A stretch of DNA of 64,000 nucleotides from Planctomycetaceae bacterium (lineage in GTDB: Bacteria; Planctomycetota; Planctomycetia; Pirellulales; UBA7805): positions 34,694-98,693 of the forward strand of contig CACOUL010000008.1 in assembly GCA_902630355.1 (NCBI GenBank). The letters run 5' to 3'. The notes beneath the pieces are model-generated. The model was not told where the DNA came from and ran no database searches. It saw only the letters and a list, made by a program, of their open reading frames with translations. The position numbers were made by a program, and so were the translations under genes. This document shows, piece after piece, positions 48,429-56,678 of the stretch; the stretch's first letter is position 1, and each line of letters begins with the position of its first letter.

Positions 48429-49595
48429 ATGAAGTACGAGTCACGCGATACACCGGGCGATGTGGTCGCCCTGCCGCAGGGGACGGGACTTGCGCCCCAC
48501 GTCGTTTTTGCCGGTGGCGAAGCGGGCGGGCATCTTTTTCCCGGTCTTGCCGTTGCCGAATCGCTGCGGCAGTTACTGCCAGAGTTACGGATCACGTTCG
48601 CCGGCGCCGGTAGCCGGATTGAGAGGCGGGCAGTGCATGCCACAGGCTTTGCCTATCAGGGGCTCCCCTGCCCTTCGGCAACGTTCCGCTGGCGCGACAC
48701 TTGGAATCATCTGAAAGATCAGCGTGAGGCGATCCTCGCATCGCGCGAGTTCGTCAGAGACGCCGGGGTGCTGGCAGTGGTCGGTCTGGGAGGGGCTGCA
48801 AGTTTGCCGATCGCGCGTGCGGCTGCTCAGGAAGGCATTGCCTTGGCACTGCTCGAACAAAACGTCTCTCCGAGTCGTGTGACCCGTAAACTTTGTCGCA
48901 TTGCCTCGCTTGTTTGTCTTTCGTTTGCTGCAGCTCGTCATCGGATCTCGGCGAAGACAGCGGTGCGGATTACCGGAGGCCCGGTCCGTTTGCGGCGAAA
49001 TCTCAAGGGGGCTGAGCGTCCCCACGGTTCGCGGTTGCTGATCACGGGAGGGACCTGGGGTTCAGAGGATTTGAATCATTCGGTGCCCCGCGCGCTCTAT
49101 AAGATTGGTCGTTCGCTGAGGCATTGGCAGATCGTACATCAGGCGGGTCCCGGTCGCGTGGAATGGACGCGTGCGTTGTATCGTAAATTTGCGCTACCCG
49201 CGCACGTCGTACCGTTTATCGACAATCTTCCGAGTTGGTTCTCGGCGAGCGATCTTGTGGTTTCTCGCGCGGGCGGTGCCACGCTTTCGGAGTTAGCGGC
49301 AACGGGAGTGCCGGCGGTGCTGGTTCCCGACCCGGTCAGCGCGGGGAACTGCGAAAGGCTCAACGCCCGCTGCTACACGCAGGCAGGGGCCGCGGTGACG
49401 GTCGACCCGAACGAACACGGCGTGCGATTGGACGATGAATTGGGAATGCGTTTGGTTCCGCTTCTCCAGGACGCGGCCTTGCGCTCTGCGATGGGCAAGA
49501 CGATGTCGCATCTGGCCTTCCCACGCGCCGCCAACGATACGGCCCGCGCGATCGCCCAGCTCATCGAGCGTGGTACCCTGGGAAAAGTCGCCTAG
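48429..49595 (+). CDS. murG: MurG-type UDP-GlcNAc transferase
   Basis: The 388-residue GT-B glycosyltransferase resembles MurG, which adds GlcNAc to lipid I on the inner membrane face. The N-terminal loop reads VVFAGGEAGGHLFPGLAVAE where MurG has GGTGGHxxPALA. The UDP-binding C-terminal half has SDLVVSRAGGATLSELAATG and VPAVLVPDP, close to MurG. The substitutions in loop 1 and a longer N-terminus mean lipid I specificity is likely but unproven. ATG 48429 with AGGAA upstream was chosen over a frame starting inside the terminator. It shares strand and neighbourhood with the MurE-like ligase. Confidence 0.8.
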   Translation: MKYESRDTPGDVVALPQGTGLAPHVVFAGGEAGGHLFPGLAVAESLRQLLPELRITFAGAGSRIERRAVHATGFAYQGLPCPSATFRWRDTWNHLKDQREAILASREFVRDAGVLAVVGLGGAASLPIARAAAQEGIALALLEQNVSPSRVTRKLCRIASLVCLSFAAARHRISAKTAVRITGGPVRLRRNLKGAERPHGSRLLITGGTWGSEDLNHSVPRALYKIGRSLRHWQIVHQAGPGRVEWTRALYRKFALPAHVVPFIDNLPSWFSASDLVVSRAGGATLSELAATGVPAVLVPDPVSAGNCERLNARCYTQAGAAVTVDPNEHGVRLDDELGMRLVPLLQDAALRSAMGKTMSHLAFPRAANDTARAIAQLIERGTLGKVA

Positions 49596-49724
49596 GTGCG
49601 ATCCGCCTAGGTGCGATCCGTAGTTGCTGCCCTCGCGTCGGGGGCGATATAATCGATCAGCTGGCGTCGCGTGGTATGGATTCTCGCCGTCTCGCCTGTT
49701 TTCTAGCGGGAGGATGATCGATTG

Positions 49725-50327
49725 ATGTGGAAATGGGTGTTCCCGGTGAGCGGACTGCTTGCCATGCTCGGGGGATGCGGGTTTGCCGATCGCGCGTCGC
49801 GTTTGCCGGAGCAGGCATTTGCTGAGATTGAGCTTACCGATCCGCAAGATCGCGTCTTGAAGATCCGTCCAGTCGAGCGGAAAGCAACGGTTTTTCTCTT
49901 CGCACGGACTGATTGCCCCATTTCGAATCGGTACGCTCCGACCGTCAAACAGCTCCATCGCAATTTTGCCGATCGGGGCGCTGGATTTTATCTGGTCTAC
50001 GTCGATCCGGGGCAACCGGGTGCGGAAATCGTCGCGCATCGCGAGGCGTATGCGTATCCGTGTGCCGCCGTTTGCGATCGCGATCATCGCTTTGCAAATT
50101 CTGTCGGCGCCCGGGTGACCCCCGAGGCCGTCGTGATCGACGAAGCTGGTATGGTTGCCTATCGTGGACGGATCGATGACCGTTTTGTCGATTTTGGATC
50201 AAGCAGACAGCAGCCGACGCAACACGATTTGGCGATGGCAATCGAGGCGGTACTCGCCGGCCGATCTGTGGAGGTGCCGGTTACCTCGGCGGTCGGTTGT
50301 TTTATCGGCGACCTAAAGGGTGAGTAG
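49725..50327 (+). CDS. Thioredoxin-fold lipoprotein (redoxin-like)
   Basis: The 200-residue protein has a lipoprotein signal (VFPVSGLLAMLGGC, Cys about residue 18). A thioredoxin-like domain follows with FLFARTDCPISNRYAPTVKQ: the peroxidatic Cys position is kept, but the CxxC pair is reduced to one Cys (DCPIS). FANSVGARVTPEAVVIDEAG is the cis-Pro region. Membrane-bound single-Cys redoxins of this type are common in planctomycetes and some are linked to cytochrome-type electron transfer; the partner is unknown. GGGAGGATG lies upstream near 49708. Confidence 0.82.
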   Translation: MWKWVFPVSGLLAMLGGCGFADRASRLPEQAFAEIELTDPQDRVLKIRPVERKATVFLFARTDCPISNRYAPTVKQLHRNFADRGAGFYLVYVDPGQPGAEIVAHREAYAYPCAAVCDRDHRFANSVGARVTPEAVVIDEAGMVAYRGRIDDRFVDFGSSRQQPTQHDLAMAIEAVLAGRSVEVPVTSAVGCFIGDLKGE

Positions 50328-50335
50328 CGTATCGA

Positions 50336-50809
50336 TCAGGATTGAAGCGAGGCGATCAGTTCTTCGTAACGCTTGCCGTGGGCGGTGCAAGTGAAGGACC
50401 GCTCGTGCTCTCCATGGACTTCAATCGCGATTTCCAGCCAACTGCTGGGCATCTGCTCTCGAAATCGGTCGGCCCACTCAAGCAACGCAATCCCTTCCCC
50501 CTCGAGGATTTCATCCACGCCGAGTTCCGACCATTCATCGCGGTCGGCGACCCGGTAGAGGTCAAAATGAAACACCGGGTGAGTGCCCTGGTGTTCGTGC
50601 AGTAGCACGTAGGTCGGGCTGACGACATCGCGGGGATCGATGCCCAGGGCACCGGCGATCGCCTGCACGAGTCGCGTTTTTCCGCTGCCGAGTGTGCCGA
50701 TGAGCCCGACGATCTCGTCACCGGAAAACTGCTTAGAAAGCCTGCTGCCGAACTGCTCGGTGTCGCCTTCGTTTTCCGCCCTGAAAGTAAAAGTATAGGT
50801 CGCGGTCAT
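50336..50809 (-). CDS. tsaE: tRNA threonylcarbamoyladenosine biosynthesis ATPase TsaE
   Basis: This 157-residue P-loop ATPase works with TsaB/TsaD to form t6A37 in ANN-decoding tRNAs. It has Walker A GTLGSGKTRLVQ, the TsaE motif SPTYVLLHEHQG, HFDLYRVADRDEW and EGIALLEWADRF. ATG 50809 is preferred to the longer frame because GGAG lies six nt upstream and it starts 1 nt after the stop of thiL, indicating coupling. Confidence 0.95.
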   Translation of the reverse strand: MTATYTFTFRAENEGDTEQFGSRLSKQFSGDEIVGLIGTLGSGKTRLVQAIAGALGIDPRDVVSPTYVLLHEHQGTHPVFHFDLYRVADRDEWSELGVDEILEGEGIALLEWADRFREQMPSSWLEIAIEVHGEHERSFTCTAHGKRYEELIASLQS

Positions 50810-50810
50810 C

Positions 50811-51704
50811 TTACGCTCCGTGTTCATATCCGGATGCCGCAAGCGGCTTGGGGGGGTCGCCCGCCTGCCATAGTCCGGGTCGATCGATAAATGTTCCGAT
50901 CCTCGTCAGTTTCGTCTCGAGCGGCTGGGTGGAAATCAGCGTTTCTGCTTCGGTGGGGGGAACCGCCAAGATGAGTTCAAAATCCTCGCCGTCGCCCAAG
51001 GCCCGTGCAAGGGGCGTTTTTGTTGTATCGCTCATCTTCTTCGCCGCAGCCGAAATCGGGATCGCGTCGAGATCGATCACTACGCCGCAACCGCTTTCCT
51101 CGCCGAGTCGCGAGGAATCGAGCGATAAACCATCGCTGCAATCGATTCCCGCATGGAGTTGGTGGCGATTCTGCAGATAGATTGCCTCTTCGATGCGGGG
51201 CGTGAACTCGAATTGGTGTCCACTTTGACTACCGCCGAAGGAACCGGTCACCAGCAGATGATCGCCCGCCTGCGCACCGCTGCGGAGCAGTGGCTGGTCG
51301 GGACACCGTCCGATGAGCGTCACGCTCACCACCAGCGGGCCATCCCAGACATTGGTATCTCCACCGGCGACGGCCACATTGAATTGTTCGGCAAGCGGTA
51401 GCATTCCCTCGAGCAATTGATCGGCGACTTCGACCCGGTGCCTCGGCAACGCAACGGCGAGAAACGCGGCGACCGGCCTGGCTGCCATCGCCGCCAAGTC
51501 ACTCAGATTGACGGCCATCGCTTTGCGACCCACCGCTGCGGGGGCGTCGTTTTCCAGGGAGAAGTGGGTTCCCTCGCAAAGCATGTCGCACGTGACCACC
51601 GCGCCATCCTCCCGAAGCACGGCGGCATCGTCTCCAGGTCCGATCGCCAGGTGCGGACTCGGAGGCAGTCGATTGCGAAGAGCGCGAATAAATTCGATTT
51701 CCAT
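50811..51704 (-). CDS. thiL: Thiamine-monophosphate kinase ThiL
   Basis: The enzyme phosphorylates thiamine monophosphate to the diphosphate cofactor. The family N-terminus is MEIEFIRALRNRLPP, followed by IGPGDDAAVL and TCDMLCEGTHF (metal-binding Asp), VNLSDLAAMAARP, VAGGDTNVW, GIDCSDGLSLD and LGDGEDFELIL. The 297-residue length from ATG 51704 fits. A TTG at 51773 with AAGGG upstream would add 23 residues and lie 11 nt after the upstream htrA stop, so that longer start is possible. It is coupled to tsaE downstream. Confidence 0.92.
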   Translation of the reverse strand: MEIEFIRALRNRLPPSPHLAIGPGDDAAVLREDGAVVTCDMLCEGTHFSLENDAPAAVGRKAMAVNLSDLAAMAARPVAAFLAVALPRHRVEVADQLLEGMLPLAEQFNVAVAGGDTNVWDGPLVVSVTLIGRCPDQPLLRSGAQAGDHLLVTGSFGGSQSGHQFEFTPRIEEAIYLQNRHQLHAGIDCSDGLSLDSSRLGEESGCGVVIDLDAIPISAAAKKMSDTTKTPLARALGDGEDFELILAVPPTEAETLISTQPLETKLTRIGTFIDRPGLWQAGDPPKPLAASGYEHGA

Positions 51705-51784
51705 CGGACCGAGCGCAGGGGCGAGAGCAGGATGATCGCAAGAGAGTGTAGGACGTGAGAGAAAGAGCGTCAAACGGCCCTTTT

Positions 51785-53125
51785 CTAGCGGGTGACAGTC
51801 CGCCGCGTGCTGGCGGCCACTTGGAGATGCCCGTAGAGTGTTTGGCCGCCGCGAAGAATGTAAAATTTCAACGGTCCCTTGGCCGTGATGCGATCTTGTT
51901 TGAGAACGTAGGCAACGTTTTCGAGGGAGACCGTTTCCCAGACGTGCATTCCGACCAAAATGTCGCCGCGGCGGATACCTTGCGATTCGGCCGGGCTGCC
52001 GGGACGCACGGCAGTCACCGTGAGGCCACCCCGATATTTACTCTTCTTGTCGAGCAGTTGGCTAGCCGAAAGCGGTTGAAGCCGGAGGCCGAGTTGGGTC
52101 CAGGCCCGATCCGCGACGCTCGTCGCCTTGGGCGCGGAGGCGTTGAGCACGAGGTCGAGTTTGAGCGTTTCGCCATCGCGAAGCACCGAGAGCGGAATGT
52201 TTTGGCCGGCCTTTTGTCCGAGAAGCGCCATTTCCAATTCGAGCGGCCACTGCATGTTCGATGATTCCACCCGCTGAATGCGATCGCCCGGTTTGAGCCC
52301 TGCCTTCTGTGCGGCACTGCCCGCCTCGATGCTCGAAACGAGCAAGCCCTGCTCGCGATTGTTGAGTGACGTGAAGGTGATCCCATGCTCCCGACTCTCG
52401 AGGCGGCGGAGACTGCAGAGATCGCTGGCAATCGAAAGTACTTTATCGACCGGCAGGGCAAATCCGATGCCCTGGGCACCGACGCGGACGGCAACGTTGA
52501 TTCCGATCAGTTCGCCGTCGATATTCAGAAGCGGGCCTCCCGAATTGCCCGGATTGATGCTCGCATCGGTTTGGATCAGGTCGTGATAGTACTGCACGTC
52601 ACTCACTTGGACGGTCCGGTGCAGTGCGCTGATGATGCCGCGCGTGACCGTGTGTTCGTATCCATAAGCATTACCGACCGCAATCACGGTCTCTCCCGGC
52701 ATCAAGTCTCCGGAGGTGCCGAGTTGGATCACCGGAAGAATGCGGTCGCCGGCGTCAATTTTGATAATGGCCAGGTCGGTCCGCGGGTCGTGGGAGACGG
52801 GTTTGGCAACGAAGCGGGAATTATCCGAGAGTGTGACGTTGATCGTGGAGACTCCGTCGATCACGTGGAAGTTGGTCACAATGTACCCGCGCTGATCAAT
52901 CAGTACCCCCGTGCCCATGCCGTTCACTTTTCGCGTCCCTTCGGCACGGTCGTTCGTACGGGCGGGCACCAGTTTTTGGCCGCGAATATTCACGATCGCA
53001 TCACGGGCCTGTTCCACGGCCCGGACCAACGGCGTGCGGCGCAACTCGGCAGCATCTCCGCAGAGCGGAACGGCCAGGATGCTGAGGAAGAGAAGTCTGC
53101 TCCAGCGGATGCGGCAACCGATCAC
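51785..53125 (-). CDS. HtrA/DegP-type serine protease with two PDZ domains
   Basis: This secreted protease of about 446 residues starts with a signal peptide (RWSRLLFLSILAVPLCGDA). The trypsin domain has a full triad: VTNFHVIDGV (His), DPRTDLAIIKID (Asp) and SINPGNSGGPLLN (Ser). Two PDZ domains follow (RIQRVESSNM region and the C-terminal GSPAESQGIRRGDILVGM). This is the classical DegP/DegQ layout for periplasmic quality control. The GTG at 53125 puts the signal peptide at the N-terminus; the frame is open to 53359, so longer starts (ATG 53251) cannot be excluded. It is a separate locus from the HtrA trio at 28-32 kb. Confidence 0.88.
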   Translation of the reverse strand: MIGCRIRWSRLLFLSILAVPLCGDAAELRRTPLVRAVEQARDAIVNIRGQKLVPARTNDRAEGTRKVNGMGTGVLIDQRGYIVTNFHVIDGVSTINVTLSDNSRFVAKPVSHDPRTDLAIIKIDAGDRILPVIQLGTSGDLMPGETVIAVGNAYGYEHTVTRGIISALHRTVQVSDVQYYHDLIQTDASINPGNSGGPLLNIDGELIGINVAVRVGAQGIGFALPVDKVLSIASDLCSLRRLESREHGITFTSLNNREQGLLVSSIEAGSAAQKAGLKPGDRIQRVESSNMQWPLELEMALLGQKAGQNIPLSVLRDGETLKLDLVLNASAPKATSVADRAWTQLGLRLQPLSASQLLDKKSKYRGGLTVTAVRPGSPAESQGIRRGDILVGMHVWETVSLENVAYVLKQDRITAKGPLKFYILRGGQTLYGHLQVAASTRRTVTR

Positions 53126-53401
53126 TCTGCCAGTTCGGTCGGCGGAGTCTCCGCAGCAGGCCTGAAGCGCAGTCGAGTCCAACGAAAACTCCCGTTCGCA
53201 GCAGCGTGGAAATGGACGTAACTCAAGATGAGATCGGAATGATCTGTTCATCGGCCTGCCGAGAACGGAGGCTCCAAAGGCCCGGGAGGTACCGGCAGAG
53301 TCCCCCCATTCTTCCCAGCGTTGTGAAGATAGAGGAGGTGCTAGCAGTCGCTTTGGCAATTTGGGAAGCGCAAGAGCCGCCGCAAGACCGGTTGCCGCTT
53401 T

Positions 53402-54103
53402 CTACTTCTGCACGCGGGACATGCCGCCGTCGACACCGAGCGTCTGCCCGGTGATCCAACCGCTGGTGGGCAAAAGCAACATGGTCGCTGCTTCGGCGAT
53501 GTCCGCCGCTGTGCCCGTGCGTCCGAGCGGATACATGGCATTCATCGCTTCCCGCTTGGCGTCGGTCGAGAAGAATCGTGCGGACAGATCGGTTTCGGTC
53601 AGCGCCGGAGCGATACAGTTGACGCGAATCTTGGGTGCCAGCTCTGCCGCGAGTGTACGGGCCACCGCCTCGAGTGCCCCTTTGGAGGCGGCGATCGCCG
53701 TGTGCATCGCCAGCCCGCGGGCAGCGGCGATGGTGCTGAAGAGTACGATGCTCGCGTTCGCTTGCTCCGTCGCTTTGAGCCCCGGAAGGCACGCTTGAAT
53801 AAACCGAATAGCACCGACGCAGTTGAGTTCAAAGGATTGGCGTACTGCCTCGGCAGTGACGCGGTGGATCGGTGCCAGATCGATCGATCCGGGGCAATAG
53901 GCGATCCCATCGAGTGGTCCTTCGAGGCCACCATTTGGCAGGGCCGCGTCGAGAGAAAAATCGTACTGCAGGTGCTCTGCCCCGTCGAGCGGATCGGTCA
54001 TCTCACGCGAGAGAATCGTCACTGAGTGGCCTTCGGCGAGTAATTTTTCACTCATCGCCCGGCCGATCCCGCGACTTCCGCCGGCAATCACGTATTGTCC
54101 CAT
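53402..54103 (-). CDS. Short-chain dehydrogenase/reductase, atypical active site
   Basis: The 233-residue SDR has the cofactor loop GGSRGIGRAM (8-17) and ends with the usual GITGQTLGVDGGMSRV-type segment (SGWITGQTLGVDGG). The catalytic Ser region is SIVLFSTIAA, but the YxxxK motif reads IAASK (MHTAIAASKGALEAV), so the proton-donor Tyr is replaced by Ile. A subgroup of SDRs carries the same H-x-x-IAxxK pattern, so this is a known variant and not a sequencing fault. Normal reductase activity is doubtful. The gene precedes htrA on the same strand. Confidence 0.88.
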   Translation of the reverse strand: MGQYVIAGGSRGIGRAMSEKLLAEGHSVTILSREMTDPLDGAEHLQYDFSLDAALPNGGLEGPLDGIAYCPGSIDLAPIHRVTAEAVRQSFELNCVGAIRFIQACLPGLKATEQANASIVLFSTIAAARGLAMHTAIAASKGALEAVARTLAAELAPKIRVNCIAPALTETDLSARFFSTDAKREAMNAMYPLGRTGTAADIAEAATMLLLPTSGWITGQTLGVDGGMSRVQK

Positions 54104-54469
54104 GCCGCATCCCCAATCGAGTGGCGTTAATCGAACCCAAGTACTTTAGGCCGCCTATCGTTTCCGGCAAGACCATCCGACCGGTCGGCCTTCCTGGCAA
54201 GCATCCGTTCACTCTGTCACAGCGGAGAAAATCCTTATAAATGGTGGCGATTTAACACTGCAGGACGATTTTGGTGCGAGTCTCCCGGGGGTTGGGAGGG
54301 TAAAGGTTTTGTGTACGGCTTAGAGATGATACGCCTGCAGGATGGGGCGCGGCTGGCGATCCGGAAGGATCGACCGCGCGGCGGATGGGATCGACGCGTA
54401 GAGCGATAAATCGCGTAGAGACAAATAGAGGCCCCGCATCGCAGGCAAGTCTCGAAGCTAATCTGTTGG
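54104..54469. other. Intergenic region, nothing recognised
   Basis: These 366 bases lie between the SDR gene and the frameshifted small membrane protein gene. I see no coding sequence, RNA gene or clear terminator. The SDR promoter should be at its left end. Confidence 0.4.
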
Positions 54470-54816
54470 CTACATCGATCCGAGGATCATTAGGCCGATG
54501 AGTCCCAGGCAGGTCGCGATCGAAAACGCAATTCCGAGGATCGCGAATATCTTGCTTCGATCTTTCTGGAAGAACCCTCCGATACCAATGCCGATGGCGA
54601 GCATCTCCAGGAAGAAGCAGAAAAACATCACGAGCCCACGATCATGGCGCCCGCAGATTCTTCATCGATGCCACCCGGCGTGCTCGCTTCCATGGCACCC
54701 GCGATGATGACGCAAACAAAGAGTATCATTCCCGCAAGAATGCTGATGATGAACAAAGCGATTCCCAGGCCGGAATGCTTGAGCGGTTTCGTGCCGGGGT
54801 GCGTGTGCGGTTCCAT
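54470..54816 (-). pseudogene. Small DUF4190-type membrane protein gene, frameshifted
   Basis: The first part (54628-54816) encodes 62 residues: a His/Lys-rich start, a first helix (GLGIALFIISILAGMILF), and GGIDEESAGAMIVGS, then TGA. The next frame continues without a gap from an ATG overlapping that stop (54628 down to 54470): MFFCFFLEMLAIGIGIGG, then FFQKDRSKIFAILGIAF and a third helix ending GLIGLMILGSM. Joined, this is the complete three-helix architecture of a small family common in planctomycetes (helix, TPGG-DEES loop, helix, Q-K-D-R-K turn, helix). One base appears missing near 54629. It may be a true pseudogene, an assembly error or two coupled ORFs. Confidence 0.75.
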
Positions 54817-55008
54817 AAAAGCCTCCAGTGGTATTAAGAACTGACGGCAGCGGCTAAATCTGAGGTCGCATCGAACGAACCTTTGCGCTGCAAACTATCG
54901 TCAACGCCGTCTCGAATGAAGCCCCCCCGAGGTCTGTCCAACGTGCCCGAGAGAGCGACCGGGTGTGACTACCACACGAATGGATTTATTTATTTCTTGG
55001 CCGGGCGT

Positions 55009-55062
55009 TCAGGATCGCGTGTACCCGTTGCCCTTGTAATGCCCTCTGCTGAACGTCTTCAT
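55009..55062 (-). pseudogene. Orphan start of the MKTYSR lipoprotein family (17 codons)
   Basis: The minus strand reads MKTFSRGHYKGNGYTRS and stops. The first six codons and the 22 bases before them match the start of the secreted repeat-protein genes at 59678, 60818 and 62893 almost exactly, but the hydrophobic signal core is missing. It looks like the remains of a deleted family member. Confidence 0.55.
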
Positions 55063-55081
55063 AGAATTGCCCTCAGTGTTT
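55055..55081 (-). repeat. Leader/start junction repeat, copy 1 (orphan)
   Basis: It has the core AACACTGAGGGCAATTCT followed by ATGAAGAC, identical to the junctions before the family genes. GAGGG serves as the ribosome binding site. Here no signal-peptide gene follows. Confidence 0.8.
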
Positions 55082-55162
55082 TAATTTTTCCAGCATATCA
55101 AAGATGACGATTGAGAAGCGCATGATACTTTCTGGTATGCGTCTACGCCGATTGCCCGGCGA

Positions 55163-55537
55163 TTAATCAAGCTGCGACCAGCCCTTGTTCTCTTTGCCGA
55201 TTTGCAGCACGCCATAGAGAATCGCCCAGCCGATAAATCCGCTGAGGGATTGGGCAATACCGAGACCGATTGACAGATTGACTACGAGCGCAACGAAGCA
55301 GGAGATACAGAATCCCCAGAACCCCCATTTCTTCCATTGAAAGAGGGCAATGGCACAAGCCAGGTTGAACACTGAAAATACAATCAGCACCGGGAATGTC
55401 CAGTCGGGCATATTTGGCAACGACTGGCGAATAGCGTCGCTCCCCAAAAGGTACATTAGGGCACTCGCAGAATTCGCGAAAATCATTATCAACAACCACG
55501 CCGTAAGACACCCGTGTCTACTTTTACCTTCTGACAT
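55163..55537 (-). CDS. Small membrane protein, unknown function
   Basis: The 124-residue protein has four hydrophobic helices (LTAWLLIMIFANSASALMYL, FPVLIVFSVFNLACAIALF, WGFWGFCISCFVALVVNL and a last one near residue 105) with a basic turn QWKKWG. The layout resembles small DUF-type four-helix membrane proteins, but I recognise no family. AGGGGG five nt upstream of ATG 55537 supports the start. It is in the AT-richer accessory region. Confidence 0.75.
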   Translation of the reverse strand: MSEGKSRHGCLTAWLLIMIFANSASALMYLLGSDAIRQSLPNMPDWTFPVLIVFSVFNLACAIALFQWKKWGFWGFCISCFVALVVNLSIGLGIAQSLSGFIGWAILYGVLQIGKENKGWSQLD

Positions 55538-55611
55538 ACTGACCCCCTAACGAACTGAACCCAGCCTTGGCGTCGTTCGCCTGCAAAGGCTAGGTGCTTT
55601 GCCGTTGATAC

Positions 55612-55694
55612 AAATGAATTGCGTTTAAACCTCTACAGCATACGGGGCGTAAACAGGGCGTGGAAGAGTGCAGCAATAGAGGGTAACCTCTAGT
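55612..55694. repeat. 83-bp intergenic repeat, copy 1
   Basis: It is the same length as, and co-linear with, 58330-58412, sharing AAATGAATTGC, CAGCATACGGGGC, AAACAGGGCGTG, AGAGTGCAGCA and a final CTAGT. The right end here forms TAGAGG-GTAA-CCTCTA, a small hairpin. Both copies lie between minus-strand genes of the accessory region. Confidence 0.8.
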
Positions 55695-55796
55695 GGTTTT
55701 GGTGTTTGATTTATCCCCACACAGCAGCAGAGAGAAAGCCTGAGGCGTTGATGTTAGTCGGCGAATTGAATGAAACCGCTGATTAGTGATCAATGG

Positions 55797-56318
55797 CTAC
55801 TCTATGGGGTTTCTTTTGCGAAATTCTCCTGACTTTATATCCGTCATGATATTTTCTGCTGCCGCCCGATTTTCATCGTAGATATCGGCCCATTTGTCTT
55901 CACCACCATCGAGCATTTGCTGCATCGCCTCAATTTGTAATAAAACGTGTTTGTAACCTTTGATGTAGTAACGCAAAAGTTTTTTATGCTGCTCTTCAAA
56001 CGGGGACTTCTGGATCACATCGCCTAAGAAAGCTATCTGAAATTCAAGTTGACGCTTTGTTTCGGCGAGAGTCGTGTCGACTATTTGTCTAGCGCGCTCA
56101 GAGTCTTCACCGTCTCTTGCCGCAATGTAAAGCTCAGCAGTCAAGCCGACGTTTAAATTTGTCTCATATAAGATCGTTGTCGCAGAGACACTGAGGTACC
56201 CGCTAATGGACTTAAGCAGGTCTATGGACACTTCAATTTTTTCTTGTCCATAGCCATTGGTCGGAAAACATAGGCACAAGCAAGCTAATATGCATTTGTT
56301 AAGTATTCTTGACCTCAT
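55797..56318 (-). CDS. Secreted helical protein, unknown function
   Basis: From ATG 56318 the protein has about 173 residues with a signal peptide (NKCILACLCLCFPTNGYGQ) and a helical, charged mature part (DTTLAETKRQLEFQIAFLGD, GYKHVLLQIEAMQQMLDGG). I recognise no family. The frame is open up to an ATG at 56375 that belongs to a copy of the family leader repeat. That extension (MKTQRPIRIECRKSWRTKG) is basic and not part of a normal signal peptide, while GGAGA and AAAGGA just before 56318 look like a native ribosome binding site. The leader copy therefore seems to have landed upstream. Confidence 0.68.
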   Translation of the reverse strand: MRSRILNKCILACLCLCFPTNGYGQEKIEVSIDLLKSISGYLSVSATTILYETNLNVGLTAELYIAARDGEDSERARQIVDTTLAETKRQLEFQIAFLGDVIQKSPFEEQHKKLLRYYIKGYKHVLLQIEAMQQMLDGGEDKWADIYDENRAAAENIMTDIKSGEFRKRNPIE

Positions 56319-56367
56319 TCCTTTTGTTCTCCAGGATTTGCGGCATTCGATGCGAATAGGTCGCTGA

Positions 56368-56394
56368 GTCTTCATGGAATTGCCCTCAGTGTTT
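56368..56394 (-). repeat. Leader/start junction repeat, copy 2
   Basis: AACACTGAGGGCAATTCC then ATGAAGAC, one mismatch to the other copies. It precedes a reading frame that runs into the gene at 55797-56318 but does not supply a signal peptide. Confidence 0.8.
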
Positions 56395-56447
56395 TTGTCT
56401 ACACCATTTCACCGATGGATAATGAATACAGAGTCGACTGGCGTGGA

Positions 56448-56678
56448 TTAGGGTGAGTCTTTTCTTGCTTCAGTATTTTCAGGAGTTCCAGGCTTCTTGG
56501 CACATACAACCAAGGCAACAACGACTCCAGCGATTAATATAATAAGCCAGAAATTTTCAATAATCCACTCTTTGTGATTTGTTAATAAAGGCTCAAGAGA
56601 TGTAAGAGATTTAAAGTCATCTGCTTTGTCACCGGCTTTCTTTGAAAGCCTTGAAAGCATCTCGACTATTTCTCGCAT
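56448..56678 (-). CDS. Small single-span membrane protein
   Basis: The 76-residue protein has an amphipathic, charged N-terminal half (MREIVEMLSRLSKKAGDKAD), one transmembrane helix (FWLIILIAGVVVALVVC) and a short polar tail. Its ATG overlaps the stop of the preceding gene (TAATG), so the two are translationally coupled. I recognise no family. Confidence 0.7.
   Translation of the reverse strand: MREIVEMLSRLSKKAGDKADDFKSLTSLEPLLTNHKEWIIENFWLIILIAGVVVALVVCAKKPGTPENTEARKDSP

Larger units (their letters stand above)
54817..55162. other. Non-coding stretch with an orphan leader copy
   Basis: These 346 bases separate two small membrane protein genes. The only recognisable element is a copy of the leader/start-codon junction of the downstream repeat-protein family (55055-55081, listed separately), leading into a 17-codon frame that lacks a signal peptide. 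Base composition becomes visibly more AT-rich from here on. Confidence 0.5.

Noticed and set aside
55590..55793. 67-codon minus-strand frame between two accessory genes
   Set aside because: It overlaps the 83-bp noncoding repeat and has no ribosome binding site or coding character.
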